In this document: piece by piece, positions 58,847 through 61,664 of the stretch
Numbering within the stretch: position 1 is the stretch's first letter
How the letters are laid out: every line of letters starts with the position of its first letter
Assembly (NCBI GenBank): GCA_903929755.1
Contig: CAIYVZ010000155.1
Location: forward strand, 1 to 61,664
Direction: 5' to 3'
DNA: 61,664 bases
Source of the DNA: an uncultured Acidobacteriia bacterium
GTDB taxonomy: Bacteria > Acidobacteriota > Terriglobia > Bryobacterales > Bryobacteraceae
The notes under the pieces: model-generated
Databases searched by the model: none
What the model saw: only the letters and a program-made list of their open reading frames with translations
Told to the model about the DNA's origin: nothing
Made by a program: the position numbers and the translations under genes

Positions 58847-59182
58847 ATGAAAAACACCGATCAAATCCCCTGCTATACGCCCGATGGACGTTCGCTCGGC
58901 TTCCGCACTCTGGAGGCTGCCAACAGCCTGATCAAACGGGGCTTCGTTAAGCCTTCCTACGGGCGCAAGGGTCATCTGCGGGCGATCTGGCAAATCGCGG
59001 AAGACGGTAGTAACCCCGTCATCGCGCAGGCTCCAGCGGGCACGAAGTACAGCAGTTTGCAGAATCTCGAAAACGGCCGCTGTTGGACCCTGCGGCGGCT
59101 CGATCAGCGCGATGAAGATGGCACGGTAGTCAGCACCCGTGGCGCTTTCCTGCAAGTGCTGACAGATTGTCTCGTGCCATGA
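58847..59182 (+). CDS. Hypothetical phage-region protein, 111 aa
   Basis: I do not recognise the family. The protein starts IPCYTPDGRSLGFRTLEAAN, then SLIKRGFVKPSYGRKGHLRA and IWQIAEDGS, which reads like a small DNA- or RNA-binding module with many basic residues. The C-terminal part contains a QNLENGRCWTLRRLDQRDED stretch. It follows a 233-bp gap (58614-58846) with no clear gene; that gap contains a second copy of the CCGGCGTATATAGT box at 58662-58675. Its stop overlaps the next small gene (ATGA). Confidence 0.65.
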   Translation: MKNTDQIPCYTPDGRSLGFRTLEAANSLIKRGFVKPSYGRKGHLRAIWQIAEDGSNPVIAQAPAGTKYSSLQNLENGRCWTLRRLDQRDEDGTVVSTRGAFLQVLTDCLVP

Positions 59183-59346
59183 GAGCCCGACGAAAGCCCA
59201 AAGGCGGACGCTTCGTTGCCTGGGCACGCGGCGCGTTCACCCAGCGAGGAACAGTTCTCCCAGCCGTGAAGAAACCGGTGACCCGTTCTTGCAGTGAATC
59301 CGATAGCAAAATCCCGACAGCTGAAAGGAAAGAAACCAACCCATGA
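59179..59346 (+). CDS. Short basic phage-region protein, 55 aa
   Basis: This small gene is supported by architecture: its ATG (59179) overlaps the upstream stop as ATGA, and its own TGA (59344-59346) overlaps the next start (59343) in the same way. The product is very basic at the N-terminus (MRARRKPKGGRFVAWARGAF) and polar at the C-terminus (SCSESDSKIPTAERKETNP). A ribosome site for the next gene (AAAGGAAAG) lies within its 3' end. No family is recognised; a nucleic-acid-binding role is possible. Confidence 0.55.
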   Translation: MRARRKPKGGRFVAWARGAFTQRGTVLPAVKKPVTRSCSESDSKIPTAERKETNP

Positions 59347-59678
59347 ATCCCGATCTCATCTCCGCACTGAACGCGGCGATCACGAAATTCGAAGGCACTC
59401 TCACGCAGACAGCCTCCGACACCAACACGCTCAATGGCCTGCAGCAGACCGATGCTGACGCAAAGGCCGCCATCGTTGCTGCTCAGGCAAAGGTCGATGC
59501 CGCAGTGCAGAACCAACTGGCAACGGCGGATGCACTCAGCAAGCAACTGACGGCCATCACGACTGACAACGTGCAAACCGGACAGGCCGCGAAGGAGTTG
59601 TCGGATGCCGCGCTGGCAATCAGCGTTGCGTTGGCTCCTCCGGCTCCCGCTCCACCGGCACCCGCGCCGGCGCAGTGA
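59343..59678 (+). CDS. Coiled-coil phage-region protein, 111 aa
   Basis: A helical, alanine- and threonine-rich protein (LISALNAAITKFEGTLTQTA; DADAKAAIVAAQAKVDAAVQ) likely to form a coiled coil, ending in an APAPPAPAPAQ tail. No charged catalytic motif or membrane helix is seen. AAAGGAAAG about 9 nt upstream is a good ribosome site. Position before small membrane-active proteins and packaging genes suggests a minor structural or lysis-related role, but this is conjecture. Confidence 0.65.
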   Translation: MNPDLISALNAAITKFEGTLTQTASDTNTLNGLQQTDADAKAAIVAAQAKVDAAVQNQLATADALSKQLTAITTDNVQTGQAAKELSDAALAISVALAPPAPAPPAPAPAQ

Positions 59679-59744
59679 ATCGCCTTCCACCTCAAACCGG
59701 GGCGGCACTCCCGCCCCACAATCTTTCAAACGGAGATCAAACGC

Positions 59745-60023
59745 ATGAACAAATTCCTTACCATCCTGAAGCTGTTTCCCGTCGTCCTCGGCGCCGTCAA
59801 AGCTGTTGAGGAGTCCGTCCCGTTGCCTGGCCAGGGGCAAAAGAAACTCGATCTGGTCCTGAACGTCGTCCAGCAGGCTTATGAAGGCTCGACCGAACTG
59901 TCGCAGTCCTTCTCGTGGGACAAACTGGTCGCGGTCGTTGTGCCGATGATTGCAAATATCGTCAACGCGCACAACGAACTCGGCCTGTTCGCCAAGACCG
60001 CCGCAGCTTCCAAAGCCGCCTGA
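59745..60023 (+). CDS. Small phage-region protein, 92 aa
   Basis: A protein with a hydrophobic N-terminus (FLTILKLFPVVLGAVKAVEE) and an amphipathic C-terminal region (WDKLVAVVVPMIANIVNAHN), ending in an alanine/lysine tail. It resembles small proteins seen beside lysis or packaging genes in acidobacterial and planctomycete prophages, as far as I recall. It could be membrane-associated. A GGAG ribosome site lies 9-10 nt before the ATG. Function is unassigned. Confidence 0.65.
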   Translation: MNKFLTILKLFPVVLGAVKAVEESVPLPGQGQKKLDLVLNVVQQAYEGSTELSQSFSWDKLVAVVVPMIANIVNAHNELGLFAKTAAASKAA

Positions 60024-60047
60024 ATCTCGCGGTGCCACCGGGAACTG

Positions 60048-60170
60048 GTGGCGATCGAAGCAGAGATCCGCGGCGGCAACCCCGATCTGCAGGGTCTCTG
60101 CCTCGCTCTGGCCGACTGGTCGGCAGAGCTACGAATCCTTGAGGGACAGCCATGGACGAACAAATACTGA
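60048..60170 (+). CDS. Very short phage-region ORF, 40 aa
   Basis: From GTG 60048 the frame reads VAIEAEIRGGNPDLQGLCLA, then LADWSAELRILEGQPWTNKY and a stop. It looks like a genuine small helical protein (I/L-E-A-E-I-R-x-G-N-P-D pattern) and overlaps the next gene's start by 19 nt. The frame is open back to the preceding gene's stop, so a slightly longer product with a non-standard start is possible. Coding is likely, but not proven. Confidence 0.45.
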   Translation: MAIEAEIRGGNPDLQGLCLALADWSAELRILEGQPWTNKY

Positions 60171-60409
60171 GAATCATCATCCCGGCTGCCGGCCTCATCT
60201 CCGGGCTGATCGGTGCGTACGTCGGGCTCCAGAACCGCGCGCTCCTTGCAGAGGTCCGCAAGGAGCTGGCGGAACTGGAAAACCGAATCATCCTCAGGAT
60301 CAACGGAACCTACGTCCGAACGACCGAGTGTAAGCTTCGCGACGAGAACATCCACAACCGGATCGACGTGCTGGCTGCGGAGATCCGGAACCACAACGCG
60401 ACGCCCTGA
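60152..60409 (+). CDS. Single-helix membrane protein, possible holin or spanin-like
   Basis: An 85-aa protein with one N-terminal membrane helix (IIIPAAGLISGLIGAYVGL) and a charged coiled-coil C-terminus (NRALLAEVRKELAELENRII). This layout is common among phage holin-like or i-spanin-like proteins, but many other small membrane proteins share it. It overlaps the short ORF upstream and, by one base, the HNH gene downstream (TGATG). GAGGGACAG provides the ribosome site. Assignment is by topology and context only. Confidence 0.6.
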   Translation: MDEQILRIIIPAAGLISGLIGAYVGLQNRALLAEVRKELAELENRIILRINGTYVRTTECKLRDENIHNRIDVLAAEIRNHNATP

Positions 60410-60840
60410 TGGCGAGCGCACCCAAGCGGCCCTGCAGTTCGCCCGGGTGCAGGGTTCTCTGCGACGAGGGCTCGTACTGTCCCGGGCATCGGCGCAAGGA
60501 GGACAGGCAGCGAGGAACGTCAGCCGAACGCGGCTACGACGCCGACCATCGGAAGCTGCGGCAACTGTGCTTCCAGCGCGATGCCTGGCGGTGTGTGAAA
60601 TGCGGCTGGGAACCGGACATCGTGGCGGACTGCCGGCGGTTCGAACTGGGTGACCCGCCTGTTGAGAATGTGCTGCACGAACTGCGGCAGCGACTCAATA
60701 GCGGCGAGCGGCACTTACACGCCGACCATAGGATCCCGATAGCGGTAAGGCCCGACCTGAGGTTGGTGCTGGATAATCTCCAGACCCTATGCGACCGGTG
60801 CCATAACCGGAAGACGAAGCGCGAGAAACAAAGGGGGTAG
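60409..60840 (+). CDS. HNH endonuclease
   Basis: A 143-aa HNH nuclease. Cysteine pairs CSSPGCRVLCDEGSYCPGH at the N-terminus form a zinc knuckle; CVKCGWEPD then precedes the HNH core LHADHRIPIAVRPDLRLVLD, then NLQTLCDRCHNRKTKRE. Phage HNH proteins are commonly encoded next to terminase and are needed for DNA packaging in some phages. The neighbouring small terminase gene, 85 bp downstream, supports that role here. Confidence 0.93.
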   Translation: MASAPKRPCSSPGCRVLCDEGSYCPGHRRKEDRQRGTSAERGYDADHRKLRQLCFQRDAWRCVKCGWEPDIVADCRRFELGDPPVENVLHELRQRLNSGERHLHADHRIPIAVRPDLRLVLDNLQTLCDRCHNRKTKREKQRG

Positions 60841-60925
60841 GGCGGGTCGAATACCTACAGCTTTTGGTCACGGGACCGGTGCGCCCCTTCGTGCAAAAAT
60901 CCGCGAAATTGGAATCTGACCGAAC

Positions 60926-61603
60926 ATGCCCCACCCCGGCGGCAGACCACCCAAGCTAAGTGATTGTCGCCATTGCGGAAAGCCCTTCGGAGCGCGCGAA
61001 CTGCGACGGCACGCGGCAGTTTGTGCACGAACAGTTTGTGCAGAAGACGAGGGCGATACCGTGAAGGGCCGCAAGCCGAAACCGGCGGGCCGGAAGCTGG
61101 TTGAAGGCGATACCAGAAAGGTTGGTGCCCGAAAGCTGGCCGCACAGATCGCCCGTGAGCCAAAAGCGGCTCGCGGGTTGCCGACGTGCCCGAAGCACCT
61201 TCGGGGCCGGGCTCGCGCCGCCTGGAACTTCTGGCGCGAAGAACTGATGGCGATGAGCCTCGACCGGCGTCCGGATGCCCAGATGCTGGAAGGCGCCTGC
61301 GTGGCGTACGAAGCTGCCGTCAATTCCTACGAAACGATCCAGAAGCAGGGCCGGTTGATCGCGAAACGCGCTACCGATCCGAAGACGGGCCAGTTGGTGG
61401 TTGTAGATGTGCGTCCGCATCCGGCAGTTGCGATGGGCAATGATGCGTGGTCGCTGCTGCGTTCCTTCTGCAGCGAGTTCGGGCTCAGCCCGGTCAGCCG
61501 GACACGCCTCTCGATTGAACGGACCGACCCCGCCGAAGACGACCTGATGAAGATTCTGATGCAGCCGCGTGCGCCTAAAACGGCGAAGGGATTCGTCCAG
61601 TGA
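60926..61603 (+). CDS. Phage terminase small subunit, P27 family, with zinc finger
   Basis: A 225-aa protein. A short N-terminal zinc-finger-like part (CRHCGKPFGARELRRHAAVC) precedes the P27-type terminase body: GRKPKPAGRKLVEGDTRKVG, then CPKHLRGRARAAWNFWREEL, a helical DNA-binding region and the typical RTRLSIERTDPAEDDL end. It recognises phage DNA for packaging by the large subunit, which should lie beyond the window. The extra zinc finger is uncommon. Its stop overlaps the next start (GTGA). Confidence 0.85.
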   Translation: MPHPGGRPPKLSDCRHCGKPFGARELRRHAAVCARTVCAEDEGDTVKGRKPKPAGRKLVEGDTRKVGARKLAAQIAREPKAARGLPTCPKHLRGRARAAWNFWREELMAMSLDRRPDAQMLEGACVAYEAAVNSYETIQKQGRLIAKRATDPKTGQLVVVDVRPHPAVAMGNDAWSLLRSFCSEFGLSPVSRTRLSIERTDPAEDDLMKILMQPRAPKTAKGFVQ

Positions 61604-61664
61604 TCGCAATCGAACTCTGGCCGATTGACAGGCCGAAGCCCTATCCGCGGAACGCCCGGAAAAT
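61600..61664 (+). CDS. Start of a ParB-like domain / DNA methylase gene (cut by window edge)
   Basis: The GTG at 61600 opens VIAIELWPIDRPKPYPRNAR, which matches the beginning of phage ParB-like proteins (W-P-I-D-R-L-x-P-Y-x-x-N-x-R), frequently fused to an adenine-specific methyltransferase. Only 21 codons are present, so the methylase part is inferred from family habit. The start overlaps the terminase stop, confirming the operon continues to the right. Confidence 0.7.
   Translation, partial: MIAIELWPIDRPKPYPRNARK

Overview
The window comes from a GC-rich acidobacterial chromosome, most likely the Solibacter/Bryobacter group. The markers are an Oar-like TonB-dependent receptor with an N-terminal carboxypeptidase-regulatory domain, a VWFA-related secreted protein, a secreted NHL-repeat protein with the C-terminal domain typical of Solibacter proteins (TIGR03437-like), a PEP-CTERM tail, and futalosine-pathway mqnA. 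This taxonomic call is inference from protein families; no rRNA gene is present.

Left part (1-29.7 kb), ordinary chromosome. After a PEP-CTERM gene end and a strong terminator there is a probable group II intron remnant, the TonB receptor, a decayed toxin-antitoxin pair, thrS, a secreted GH51 arabinofuranosidase and two tandem KdpD-type N-terminal-domain proteins without a histidine kinase. Between 10.8 and 13.7 kb lies a gene graveyard: tails of kdpC and hypF, a scrap of the [NiFe]-hydrogenase large subunit, a degraded hydrogenase cytochrome b, a frameshifted hydrogenase maturation protease, then hypC and a hypD lacking a standard start codon. This looks like loss of a Kdp operon and an uptake hydrogenase by deletion. 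Next come a rhomboid protease, a VWFA protein, a Tat-exported aminotransferase, a RelE-type toxin pair, a three-gene cluster with both halves of the Tm-1 protein split by a cupin gene, proC, tdk, a double-GNAT protein, a YmdB phosphodiesterase, the NHL protein, a frameshifted hydrolase, mqnA and tRNA-Asn(GTT).

Right part (29.7 kb to the end), a mobile element next to the tRNA. It starts with a DUF2924 / large serine recombinase / small HTH-like module. Then comes a roughly 14-kb candidate antiphage island: a MORC-like GHKL ATPase and a large DruA-like (DUF4338) protein on the plus strand, facing a compact minus-strand operon of a 961-aa unknown protein, a 357-aa unknown protein, a YprA/DrmA/DruE-like DEAH helicase, a separate DUF1998 (DrmB-like) protein and a PD-(D/E)XK nuclease with Cas4/AddB-like cysteines. 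This mixes parts known from Druantia and DISARM with a MORC-type ATPase, lacks a methyltransferase and the DISARM phospholipase, and is the best candidate for an undescribed system here.

From 47.4 kb on, all genes are plus-strand and tightly coupled, and look like a temperate phage or phage-like element: two unknown proteins, an AlpA-like HTH, a sigma-like factor, a RecB-like nuclease, a Sak4-like ATPase, a DUF669-like protein, an ERCC4 nuclease, a RecD2-like helicase, a primase-helicase, a dense array of twelve exact 9-bp repeats (possible origin), small proteins, an HNH nuclease, a P27-type small terminase subunit and the start of a ParB-like/methylase gene cut by the window edge. The right end of the element is not in view.
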